Source: Gammaproteobacteria bacterium
GTDB lineage: Bacteria > Pseudomonadota > Gammaproteobacteria > Chromatiales > Chromatiaceae
NCBI GenBank assembly: GCA_015231665.1
Contig: JADGBD010000140.1
Location: 1 to 5,708, forward strand
Length of the DNA: 5,708 bases
Direction: 5' to 3'
The stretch's first letter is position 1; each line of letters starts with the position of its first letter. A program made the translations under genes and the position numbers. The notes beneath the pieces are model-generated. The model saw only the letters and a program-made list of their open reading frames with translations, did no database searches and was not told the DNA's origin. Of this stretch, positions 1-4,869 are shown in pieces.

Positions 1-429
1 TCGCTTGTGCAGGCCGAACTCCGGGTGCTCGTTTATTGCCAGCATCCAGGAATCGCGGCAGGCGTGCATGCAGCGTTTTTCCCGATCGTAGCGCACCGTG
101 TTGCTCTCCGTGGCGCAGGCGCCGCCGAGGGTGTCGTGGCGGCCGCAGGTGTCGGCGACGATCTCAAGCATCGGCCGGTTCAGGGTCGAGCGCAGCAGGC
201 TGCCGGTGGTCAGGTAGATGTTGCCCTGCTCGCGGATGCTGTCCATGGCGCTGTAGCGCTCGCTGGGGTCCTGGGCGTTGTAGAACAGGGTATCGGCGGC
301 CTGGTTGCCCTCCAGGTCGAGGATGCGGACGGTCTGGCCCTGGTTCAGGCGGCCGATGTAGTAATCGCCGGCGCCGACCACCTGGCGCGCGCTAGCCTGT
401 TGCGGGTCACGGGTGCTTTCTTTCAGCAT
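1..429 (-). CDS. DUF1989 protein, urea carboxylase-associated type 2 (UAAP2); probable carboxyguanidine deiminase subunit, 3' end outside window
   Basis: An open frame of 143 codons runs from ATG at 429 off the left edge without a stop, so the gene is partial. An AAGGA ribosome site lies 7 bases before the ATG. The product resembles the downstream-encoded DUF1989 partner of urea carboxylase operons (usual length roughly 210 residues). Visible marks are [14 protein letters not shown] (residues 38-51), ERY (57-59), [11 protein letters not shown] (95-105) and a CxxxC pair at 120/124. C95, H98 and C105 are plausible zinc ligands by analogy with the family; this is inference. It is clearly paralogous to the protein at 665-1384 (shared DLEG, YN, ERY and H-D/E-T). 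Known biochemistry of this family assigns the pair to a heteromeric carboxyguanidine deiminase acting between guanidine carboxylase and allophanate hydrolase in the cytoplasm. The symbols cgdA/cgdB exist, but I am unsure which belongs to which protein, so I leave it blank. Confidence 0.92.
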   Translation of the reverse strand, partial: MLKESTRDPQQASARQVVGAGDYYIGRLNQGQTVRILDLEGNQAADTLFYNAQDPSERYSAMDSIREQGNIYLTTGSLLRSTLNRPMLEIVADTCGRHDTLGGACATESNTVRYDREKRCMHACRDSWMLAINEHPEFGLHKR

Positions 430-455
430 GATGTGTTCCTTGGTTGTTTTAAATC

Positions 456-656
456 AGTCCGCAAATGAACGCGAATGGATGCAGCAGGTGCATAGTCGTA
501 AATTTCAGGACGCAGAGAGCGCAGAGAAGCGCAAAGTGCGCGGAGTTTGGGTTTCCTTTCGCACAATGCCGTTTTTAACTCTGCGATCTCCGCGCTTCTT
601 TGCGGGCTCTGCGTCCTTACTGCACTTGTGGCTACATTTGCTTTCATTTGTGGACT
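456..656. repeat. Long palindromic intergenic repeat, copy 1
   Basis: This element fills almost the whole gap between the two DUF1989 genes. Outer inverted arms lie at 456-479 (AGTCCGCAAATGAACGC...) and 634-656 (...TTTCATTTGTGGACT). Inner arms lie at 507-547 and 577-617 and match as an inverted repeat at 34 of 41 positions. Each inner arm consists of 9-10 bp units of the form CGCRGAG-N2. In the operon mRNA it would form a long imperfect hairpin ending about 8 bases from the stop codon of the 665-1384 gene. It has no coding potential. I cannot assign it to a named repeat family. Confidence 0.88.
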
Positions 657-664
657 TTAACTCT

Positions 665-1384
665 TCAATCCAGCCCCAGGTGGTAGAGGGCGTTGTTGTC
701 GAAGCCCCGTTGGTTTTCGGGGCGGTAGTTGCGGCAGAAGTCGTCCGCGCCGACCGGCTCGGCCTTGAAGAATTCGATGCCGATGGGCTTGGCCGGGTAG
801 TCGGCGGCGGGATTCAAGGGGTGCGGGCAGGCGTGCAGCAGTACCAGGGTATCCATTTCGAAGCGCAGGCTGACCGAGGTGCCGGGTTGGCTGTGGCCTG
901 TTACCAGTCGCATGGCGCCGCTGTCATTCACCTCGACCCGGCTGAACCAGTTAAGGTTGGCGGCGAGGTCGGCCAACCCCAGTCCGTACTTGGCCAGTTC
1001 TACCAGGAAGGCGTCCTGGCCGTTCTGGTGCCAGGCATTGCGGTCCTGCTGGTAGTCGCGTGCGCCCCAGCGCTGTGCGACCAACTCGGCGTTGCTGTTG
1101 CCGCAGACGGTCTCGTGCCAGCCGTGATCGTCCTCGACGATGGAGCAGAAGATGCGGCCCATGTCCGAGTAGAGGCAGTTGCCCTTGCTCAGCTTGAAGG
1201 TATGCTGGCACTTGAGCGTGTCCGGCGCGTTGTAGCGCTCCAGCAGGTTCTCCGGGTTGTACAGCAACATGCCGCAGTTGCCATCGCCCTCGAGATCGGT
1301 CAGGCGCATCAAGGTGCCACGGCGTACCCGCAGCGACCAGTGGCAGCCGCCGGCCAGGGTGGTTTGGTAAAAAGCAGGTTGCAT
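665..1384 (-). CDS. DUF1989 protein, urea carboxylase-associated type 1 (UAAP1); probable carboxyguanidine deiminase subunit
   Basis: A complete frame of 239 codons, with ATG at 1384 preceded by GGAG and a 7-base spacer, and TGA at 665. The length fits UAAP1-type proteins. Diagnostic stretches are DLEGDGNCGMLLYN (30-43), ERYN (49-52), HGWHETVCGNSN (87-98), NLNWFSRVEV (143-152) and LLHACPHPLNP (182-192). H90, C94 and C186 are candidate metal ligands or catalytic residues by analogy with the DUF1989 fold; this is inference. The protein lacks a signal peptide or membrane segment, so it is cytosolic. Together with its paralogue encoded next (1-429), it is expected to hydrolyse carboxyguanidine, the product of guanidine carboxylase, toward allophanate and ammonia. 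The older label 'urea amidolyase-associated' reflects the former belief that the pathway used urea. The gene is separated from both neighbours by repeat elements of about 200 bp, although it belongs to the same operon by order and strand. Confidence 0.93.
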   Translation of the reverse strand: MQPAFYQTTLAGGCHWSLRVRRGTLMRLTDLEGDGNCGMLLYNPENLLERYNAPDTLKCQHTFKLSKGNCLYSDMGRIFCSIVEDDHGWHETVCGNSNAELVAQRWGARDYQQDRNAWHQNGQDAFLVELAKYGLGLADLAANLNWFSRVEVNDSGAMRLVTGHSQPGTSVSLRFEMDTLVLLHACPHPLNPAADYPAKPIGIEFFKAEPVGADDFCRNYRPENQRGFDNNALYHLGLD

Positions 1385-1416
1385 GGTCTAGCTCCGATGA
1401 TGTGTTTTTAATTGGT

Positions 1417-1614
1417 AGTCCGCAAATCAGGACGCAGAGATCGCAGAGAAGCGCAGAGCACGCGGAGTTTGATTTTCCTCACACTGTAGCTACTTGCCCC
1501 CTCGCCTCTACGGGGGGAGTGGCTTAACGGTCTCACGCTAAAACTTTTTTATCTCTGCGATCTCCGCGCTTCTTAGCGTCCTCTGCGTCCAAAAAGTGTC
1601 TGGTTCATTGGACT
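1417..1614. repeat. Long palindromic intergenic repeat, copy 2
   Basis: The same family as the element at 456-656. A shortened outer arm (AGTCCGCAAAT, 1417-1427) runs straight into an inner arm at 1430-1469. The opposite inner arm is at 1551-1590 and matches as an inverted repeat at 31 of 40 positions. A degraded outer arm (TTCATTGGACT) sits at 1604-1614. The last base of that arm is the last base of the ATPase stop codon. The inner arms again show the 9-10-9 bp spacing of CGCRGAG units. The centre differs from copy 1 and contains a separate C-run/G-run hairpin (1497-1517). Confidence 0.87.
1497..1537. repeat. C-run/G-run hairpin in the centre of palindromic repeat copy 2
   Basis: CCCCC at 1497-1501 can pair with the G-run at 1512-1517 across a short loop. 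The segment continues GAGTGGCTTAAC, which resembles GAGGGGCTTAAT after the G-run at 4820-4835. This suggests a degenerate member of the same C/G-run repeat as at 4784-4848. No T-run follows on either strand, so it is not an obvious intrinsic terminator. Confidence 0.5.
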
Positions 1615-2384
1615 CAAACCGCAGCCACTGGCCGCAGTTGGTTGTCGATTTCTTCGTAGATCTTACGCTCGGTGCGGCCCACGGGGATGTCGTAGGTGAT
1701 GGTGGCGCCAAAGGCCTGGGGTGCTTGGGGGTCGTGCCGTATCTTGTCGAACACCCACAGGCGCGTGCCCAGGTAGAAACCTTCCTTGAGGTCGTGGGTG
1801 ACCATGAACACGGTCAGCTGTTGCTGGTGCCAGAGGTTCAGGATCAGCTCGTGCATGTCGCCGCGGATGCCGGGGTCGAGGGCGCCGAAGGGTTCATCCA
1901 GCAGCAGGATGCGTGGCTTGAGCACCAGTGCCTGGGCGATGGCCAGGCGCTGGCGCATGCCGCCGGAGAGCTGGTGCGGATAGCTTTCGAGCACATGGCT
2001 GAGGCCGACGGATTCCAGCAGGGCCTCGGCCTCGGCACGCGCCTCGCGCCGCCGTCGGCCCAGCAGCAGGGCGCTGATGCGACCCTCGGCGAAGGCGCGG
2101 GCGGCCATGACGTTTTTCAGCACGCTCAGGTGCGGGAACACCGAATACTGCTGAAAGACGATGCCGCGATGACGGTCGGGCTCTGCCGGGATGGGCTTGC
2201 CGTCCAGCAGCAGTTCGCCCTGGCTCTGCTGCTCGGTTCCCAGCAGCAGCTTGAGAAAGGTGCTCTTGCCGCAGCCGGAGGTACCCACCAGGGTGATGAA
2301 TTCGCCTTCCTTGACCTCAGCGTTGATCCGCTCCAGTACCGAGGTGTCGCCGTAACGCTTCCACAGGTTGTTGATCTGGATCAT
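1614..2384 (-). CDS. ABC transporter ATP-binding protein (TauB/SsuB-like), probable guanidine importer ATPase
   Basis: A complete 256-residue ABC ATPase that energises the importer formed with the permease and binding protein encoded upstream. All canonical motifs are present: Walker A GTSGCGKST (34-42), Q-loop VFQ (Q78), signature LSGGMRQR (139-146), Walker B ILLLDEP (159-165, catalytic E164), D-loop GALD (167-170) and H-loop H197 in VTHD. Architecture and length fit the nitrate/sulfonate/taurine subfamily, and the enzyme should therefore be active. The start codon overlaps the permease stop as ATGA, and GAGGGAGG just before it serves as ribosome site, so translation is probably coupled. Substrate cannot be read from the ATPase itself; guanidine is inferred from the riboswitch and the DUF1989 genes. 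The stop codon is TGA, lying in the degraded terminus of a repeat. Confidence 0.95.
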   Translation of the reverse strand: MIQINNLWKRYGDTSVLERINAEVKEGEFITLVGTSGCGKSTFLKLLLGTEQQSQGELLLDGKPIPAEPDRHRGIVFQQYSVFPHLSVLKNVMAARAFAEGRISALLLGRRRREARAEAEALLESVGLSHVLESYPHQLSGGMRQRLAIAQALVLKPRILLLDEPFGALDPGIRGDMHELILNLWHQQQLTVFMVTHDLKEGFYLGTRLWVFDKIRHDPQAPQAFGATITYDIPVGRTERKIYEEIDNQLRPVAAV

Positions 2385-3202
2385 CGGCCTCCCTCGCTCT
2401 GGTACCAGGGGAAGAGGCGACGGTTCAGCCGCATCAGGCCCTGATCGATGATCAGGGCGAGCAGGGCGATCCAGGCGACGTAGGGCAGGATGATGTCCAT
2501 CGCCATGTAGCGGCGCACCAGAAAGATGCGGTAGCCGAGACCGTCGGTGGAGGCGATGGCCTCGGCGGCGATGAGGAACAGCCAGCCGGTGCCCAGGGCC
2601 AGGCGGATGCTGCCAATCAGCCGTGGCAACAGTTGCGGCAGCAGCACGCCGGTGAGTATTTGCAGACTGTTGGCGCCCAGGGTCTGGGCCTTGACCAGTT
2701 GCTCGAAGGGGATCTCGCGGGTCTGCCGCTGCATATCCCGGGCGATGATGGGGCCTACCCCCACCAGGATCAGCGCCACCTTGGATAGCTCACCCAGGCC
2801 AAAGACAATGAACAGGATCGGCAGTATCGCCATCGGCGGGATCAGCGAAATCAGCGTCAGCAAGGGCGAAAAGCCGGCATTGACCAGGGGCAGGGCGCCG
2901 GTGACCAGACCGAGCATCAGGCCGAACAGGGCAGAGAGGGCGATGCCAATGGCCAGGCGTTGCAGGCTGCTGAGGGTGTCCACCCAGAGCAGGATGTCGC
3001 CGCTGCGCTTGTCCGGTTCCCAGGCCATCAGCTTGATGGCATCGGCAAACTGGCCGAGGCTCGGCAGCAGCTTGTCCACCGGGTTCGCCGCCAAGCGTGC
3101 GTCCGAGGCCCAGACATAGAGCAACACCAGCAAAACCAGCGGCAGCAGGCCCAGGATGAACCTCAGTGGCGGAGCAGGCTGCAGATTGATGAGTCGTTTC
3201 AT
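2381..3202 (-). CDS. ABC transporter permease (TauC/SsuC-like), probable guanidine importer membrane subunit
   Basis: A 273-residue inner-membrane protein of the binding-protein-dependent permease family. Hydrophobic segments are visible at about 14-32, 83-104, 116-136, 140-156, 203-217 and 236-253, consistent with a six-helix TauC/SsuC-type subunit. The cytoplasmic EAA-type coupling loop is readable at about 168-190 (QLVKAQTLGANSLQILTGVL, conserved G176 and P189). This loop would contact the ATPase encoded immediately downstream with a 4-base ATGA overlap. The start at 3202 gives the normal short basic N-terminus, but no purine-rich ribosome site lies within 18 bases upstream. The 83-base gap to the binding-protein gene is taken up by a short copy of the palindromic repeat. 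Transport of guanidine is inferred from context; nothing in the permease alone proves it. Confidence 0.94.
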   Translation of the reverse strand: MKRLINLQPAPPLRFILGLLPLVLLVLLYVWASDARLAANPVDKLLPSLGQFADAIKLMAWEPDKRSGDILLWVDTLSSLQRLAIGIALSALFGLMLGLVTGALPLVNAGFSPLLTLISLIPPMAILPILFIVFGLGELSKVALILVGVGPIIARDMQRQTREIPFEQLVKAQTLGANSLQILTGVLLPQLLPRLIGSIRLALGTGWLFLIAAEAIASTDGLGYRIFLVRRYMAMDIILPYVAWIALLALIIDQGLMRLNRRLFPWYQSEGGR

Positions 3203-3211
3203 GGTTTTGAG

Positions 3212-3278
3212 TTCAGGACGCAGAGATCGCGGAGAAGCGCGGAGATCGCTGAGTGTTTATTAAAAATCTCTGCGTCCC
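3212..3278. repeat. Short palindromic intergenic repeat, copy 3
   Basis: Four CGCRGAG-like units spaced 9, 10 and 9 bases occur at 3219-3253. They begin with GGACGCAGAGAT (3216-3227), whose perfect 12-base inverse ATCTCTGCGTCC is at 3266-3277. This is the core of the longer elements at 456-656 and 1417-1614, without their outer arms. It occupies nearly all of the binding-protein/permease gap and would fold into a 12-bp hairpin in the operon mRNA directly upstream of the permease start. Confidence 0.85.
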
Positions 3279-3285
3279 ATTTCTC

Positions 3286-4329
3286 TTACAACTTGCCGTC
3301 GGCGGCCATTTGCATGTAGCTGGGGTCGAAGCGCAGCTTGACGTTGTTGCTGTTGCCGTAGGTGCCCGCGGGGGTCTCGACGCCGATGTAGCCGGCATCG
3401 GGTGCGCTCTGGCCGAGCAGACCGTGTTCAAAGGAGAACTCGGCCACCTGCTGCATGGTTTCCATCAGCTTGGGGCTTTTGGTCAGTTCCAGGGCATCGG
3501 CCGGGGTGTAGAACATCTTGGTGCTGGCCAATTGTGACTCGTAGCCAGCCAGATCGGTGCCCGAGGCTTGGCCCATGGCAGTGCGGGCGGCCTTGCCGGC
3601 GTCGCTATCGGCGGACATCAGCGCCATGGTCTCGTACCAGGCGCCGACCAGGGCCTTGCCCAGGTTGGGGTTGGCCTTGAGGGTCTCGGTATTGATCACC
3701 AGCAGGTCGATGATCTCACCGGGAATCTGCGAGGAGTCGAACACCTTGGTGGTGCCGGGCTGGGCGGTGATCTCGCTCAGCAAGGGGTTCCAGGTCACGG
3801 CGGCGTTGACGTCCTTGGTGGAGAACACGGCGACCATGTCGGCATCGGAGGTGTTGATTACCTTGATGTCGCTTTCCTTCAGACCCACGCTATCCAGGCC
3901 CCGCGCCAGCAGGTAATGGGACACGGACAGTTCCACCAGATTGACCTGGCGGCCCTTGATGTCGGTGAGCTTGTCGCTGCCCTTGAGCACCACGCCGTCG
4001 TTGCCGTTGGAGAAGTCGCCGACGATCAGGGCGGTGCTATCGACACCACCGGCGGCGGGGATGGTCAGGGCATCCATGTTGGTCATGGTGCAGGCATCGT
4101 ATTGGCCGGCGGTGTACTGGTTGATGGATTCGATGTAGTCGTTGATCTGCACCACCTCGATATTGAGGTCGTACTTCTTTGCCCATTTATCGACTATGCC
4201 CTGATCGGCGGCGAGGCCCCAGGGCATCCAGCCGACGTAGATGGACCAACAGACCTTGAAGCTGTCCTTGGCCAGGACTGGTGAGCTGAGGAGAAACAGA
4301 GAGAGGGCGAGGGCGTGCTTGAGTTTCAT
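3286..4329 (-). CDS. Periplasmic substrate-binding protein of urea carboxylase-region ABC transporter; probable guanidine-binding protein
   Basis: A 347-residue protein with a Sec signal peptide (residues 1-20, basic MKLK, hydrophobic core, cleavage expected after VLA). The mature part begins KDSFKVCWSIYVGWMPWG, a tryptophan-rich opening characteristic of the NMT1/TauA-like binding proteins found beside urea carboxylase. Downstream stretches such as YTAGQYDACTMTNMDAL (72-88), GDFSNGNDGVVLK (104-116) and AAVTWNPLLSEI (176-187) fit a type II binding-protein fold. It would capture substrate in the periplasm and deliver it to the permease. Urea was the older guess; guanidine is better supported because the leader carries a guanidine-I riboswitch. 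The start at 4329 has an AAAGGT ribosome site 6 bases upstream, sitting in one arm of a small hairpin. The gene is first in the operon. Confidence 0.93.
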   Translation of the reverse strand: MKLKHALALSLFLLSSPVLAKDSFKVCWSIYVGWMPWGLAADQGIVDKWAKKYDLNIEVVQINDYIESINQYTAGQYDACTMTNMDALTIPAAGGVDSTALIVGDFSNGNDGVVLKGSDKLTDIKGRQVNLVELSVSHYLLARGLDSVGLKESDIKVINTSDADMVAVFSTKDVNAAVTWNPLLSEITAQPGTTKVFDSSQIPGEIIDLLVINTETLKANPNLGKALVGAWYETMALMSADSDAGKAARTAMGQASGTDLAGYESQLASTKMFYTPADALELTKSPKLMETMQQVAEFSFEHGLLGQSAPDAGYIGVETPAGTYGNSNNVKLRFDPSYMQMAADGKL

Positions 4330-4335
4330 GGCGTG

Positions 4336-4341
4336 ACCTTT
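4336..4341 (-). promoter_or_regulatory. Ribosome binding site of the binding-protein gene, in a small hairpin arm
   Basis: Minus-strand AAAGGT lies 6 bases before the ATG at 4329. Most of it is in the 3' arm of a hairpin, CTTTG-CAAC-CAAAG (4351-4338), so the site could be partly masked. This is the only plausible ribosome site for this start. Confidence 0.7.
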
Positions 4342-4357
4342 GGTTGCAAAGCTACAG

Positions 4358-4377
4358 GAGCACTCTTGGCAATGAGC
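4358..4377 (-). promoter_or_regulatory. Candidate riboswitch expression-platform segment with alternative pairing partners
   Basis: The transcript segment TCATTGCCAAGAGTGCTC (4375-4358) can pair three ways. GAGTGCTC matches GAGCACTC inside the aptamer (4429-4436), 8 perfect pairs. ATTGCC matches GGCAAT just 5' of the aptamer (4481-4486), 6 perfect pairs extending P1. TCATTGCCAAGAGTG matches a leader loop at 4510-4524, about 15 pairs including two G-U. The first and third share GAGTG, and the second and third share ATTGCC, so the third excludes both others. Pairing is visible in the sequence; function is inferred. Confidence 0.45.
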
Positions 4378-4383
4378 CAGACG

Positions 4384-4480
4384 TGTTCTCCCGGGCTTTT
4401 GTCCCGCCGTGTGACCTCATAAGAGGTTGAGTGCTCTCGGACCAGTCACCGCCTGCAAGCGGCCGGAACCCTAGCGCTCT
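4384..4480 (-). ncRNA. Guanidine-I riboswitch (ykkC-yxkD class) aptamer
   Basis: Reading the minus strand from 4480, the conserved blocks appear in order: CTAGGGTTCCGG (4474-4463), a P1-side hairpin CCGC-TTGCAG-GCGG, CTGGTCCGAGAG, a short variable hairpin ACCTC-TTAT-GAGGT (4427-4414), and the 3' block ACGGCGGGACAAAAGCCCGG followed by GAGA. These are the hallmark sequences of the guanidine-I class, including the CCG/CGG helix and the CGGG-ACAAAAG-CCCG hairpin. The aptamer binds free guanidinium and normally turns expression on. It lies 55 bases upstream of the binding-protein start in the same direction, and so should control the whole transport and DUF1989 operon. There is no U-run terminator between aptamer and start codon, so control is more likely at translation or by another route than by intrinsic termination. 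Confidence 0.95.
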
Positions 4481-4504
4481 ATTGCCTATGTCTAATTCAG
4501 ATCT

Positions 4505-4529
4505 GTCCATCACTGCCAAGAGTATGGAC
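4505..4529 (-). promoter_or_regulatory. Leader hairpin / dyad upstream of the riboswitch
   Basis: GTCCAT (4529-4524) and ATGGAC (4510-4505) form a perfect 6-bp stem around a 13-base loop ACTCTTGGCAGTG. That loop is complementary to 4362-4374, beyond the aptamer. If transcription starts near 4530 as the promoter-like sequence predicts, this hairpin would be the very 5' end of the transcript. Alternatively the dyad is a protein-binding site on DNA. Confidence 0.5.
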
Positions 4530-4540
4530 GTTGCATCCCT

Positions 4541-4556
4541 ACCAAGAATGGTGCCA
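4541..4556 (-). promoter_or_regulatory. Sigma-54-like promoter of the guanidine operon
   Basis: Minus-strand TGGCACCATTCTTGGT matches the sigma-54 pattern TGGCAC-N5-TTGCW with correct spacing of the -24 and -12 elements. The one serious deviation is GG in place of the usual GC at -12. The expected start is near 4530. Support comes from two NtrC-like dyads 70-110 bp further upstream and from the nitrogen-scavenging role of the operon. I found no convincing sigma-70 pair closer to the riboswitch. Confidence 0.55.
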
Positions 4557-4557
4557 G

Positions 4558-4581
4558 TTTTTATTATCTTTTTATTTCAAT
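4558..4581. promoter_or_regulatory. A/T-rich tract between enhancer and promoter (possible bending/IHF region)
   Basis: Twenty-two of 24 bases are A or T, in a GC-rich locus, precisely between the sigma-54-like promoter and the NtrC-like sites. Sigma-54 promoters often place an IHF site here. TATCTTTTTATTT is only a partial match to the IHF consensus, so binding is a guess. Confidence 0.35.
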
Positions 4582-4619
4582 GGCTTGTGCTTTGCCTGGA
4601 ATCGAGCGACCGACTGGAC

Positions 4620-4636
4620 TGCACCTATCTGGAGCG
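4620..4636 (-). promoter_or_regulatory. NtrC-like enhancer site, proximal
   Basis: Plus-strand TGCACCTATCTGGAGCG agrees at 13 of 17 positions with the NtrC consensus as I remember it (TGCACYAWWWTGGTGCA), with GCAC-N7-GAGC as an imperfect core dyad. Its centre is about 98 bp upstream of the predicted start at 4530. Confidence 0.5.
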
Positions 4637-4650
4637 AGGTCATTCTGGAC

Positions 4651-4667
4651 TGCACTCTTGTGGTGCG
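4651..4667 (-). promoter_or_regulatory. NtrC-like enhancer site, distal
   Basis: Plus-strand TGCACTCTTGTGGTGCG agrees at 14 of 17 positions with the NtrC consensus and has a perfect GCAC-N7-GTGC dyad. Its centre lies 31 bp from the proximal site, three helical turns, and about 129 bp upstream of the predicted start. Both sites are preceded by the same bases, giving an exact direct repeat CTGGACTGCAC at 4614-4624 and 4645-4655. Confidence 0.6.
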
Positions 4668-4701
4668 CATGATGCCGGGGATCTGCTCGGTATGCAGAAA
4701 T

Positions 4702-4727
4702 AAAGCCTTTTTAATCAGCGGCTTTTT
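4702..4727 (+). terminator. Hairpin with T-run, possible intrinsic terminator
   Basis: AAAGCC (4702-4707) can pair with GGCTTT (4720-4725) across a 12-base loop, followed by more T residues to 4727. This reads as a weak plus-strand terminator, but no plus-strand gene ends here in the window. A competing pairing AATCAG/CTGATT (4713-4718 / 4731-4736) overlaps it. It may insulate the two divergent promoters or be a remnant. Confidence 0.3.
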
Positions 4728-4783
4728 GTCCTGATTGGCGAATGGCAGCCTTTTTGCTCTGGTTTGGTTAATTGGAATTGCTT

Positions 4784-4848
4784 GCTCCCTCACCCCTCTC
4801 CCCAACCCCTCCCCCCGAAGGGGCGAGGGGCTTAATAGCCTGAGGGGT
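4784..4848. repeat. C-run/G-run palindromic intergenic repeat
   Basis: A pyrimidine-rich stretch (CTCCCTCACCCCTCTCCCC) leads into a strong hairpin: CCCCT (4806-4810) with AGGGG (4826-4830), and CCCC (4812-4815) with GGGG (4820-4823) closing a CGAA loop. GGCTTAATAGCCTGAGGGG follows. This type of CCCTCACCCC...GGGGCGAGGGG sequence is a frequent dispersed intergenic repeat in proteobacteria. No T-run follows, so it is not a clear terminator. It lies 82-146 bp upstream of the ATP-grasp gene. Confidence 0.7.
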
Positions 4849-4869
4849 TACTTAATTGATGAATTAGCC

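Noticed and set aside
7..468. Plus-strand reading frames opposite the 1-429 DUF1989 gene
   Set aside because: They mirror the high-GC third positions of the minus-strand gene, have low-complexity Ala/Gly/Arg composition and match no family.
507..617. CGCRGAG units as a CRISPR array
   Set aside because: Units are only 9-10 bp with no spacers, they reverse orientation within the element, and no cas genes are near.
413..1411. A 332-codon plus-strand frame across the repeat and opposite the UAAP1-type gene
   Set aside because: It runs through a palindromic repeat and antisense to a clearly conserved gene; its composition is Val/Ala/Gly-biased with no recognisable domain.
3568..4284. A 238-codon plus-strand frame opposite the binding-protein gene
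   Set aside because: It is a Gly/His/Val-rich shadow of a well-supported secreted protein on the other strand.
4330..4386. Intrinsic terminator as the riboswitch output
   Set aside because: No T-run follows any stem between the aptamer and the start codon on the minus strand.
4541..4556. The promoter-like segment as a third NtrC site (GCACCA...TGGT)
   Set aside because: The half-sites are spaced one base too far apart and the right half lacks GC; the sigma-54 reading fits better.
4431..4703. A 90-codon plus-strand frame in the divergent intergenic region
   Set aside because: It overlaps the riboswitch aptamer, the promoter-like sequence and both NtrC-like sites, has no ribosome site and resembles no protein family.
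4572..4805. A 77-codon minus-strand frame
   Set aside because: It spans the C/G-run repeat, the hairpin and the enhancer sites, with no ribosome site and no recognisable features.
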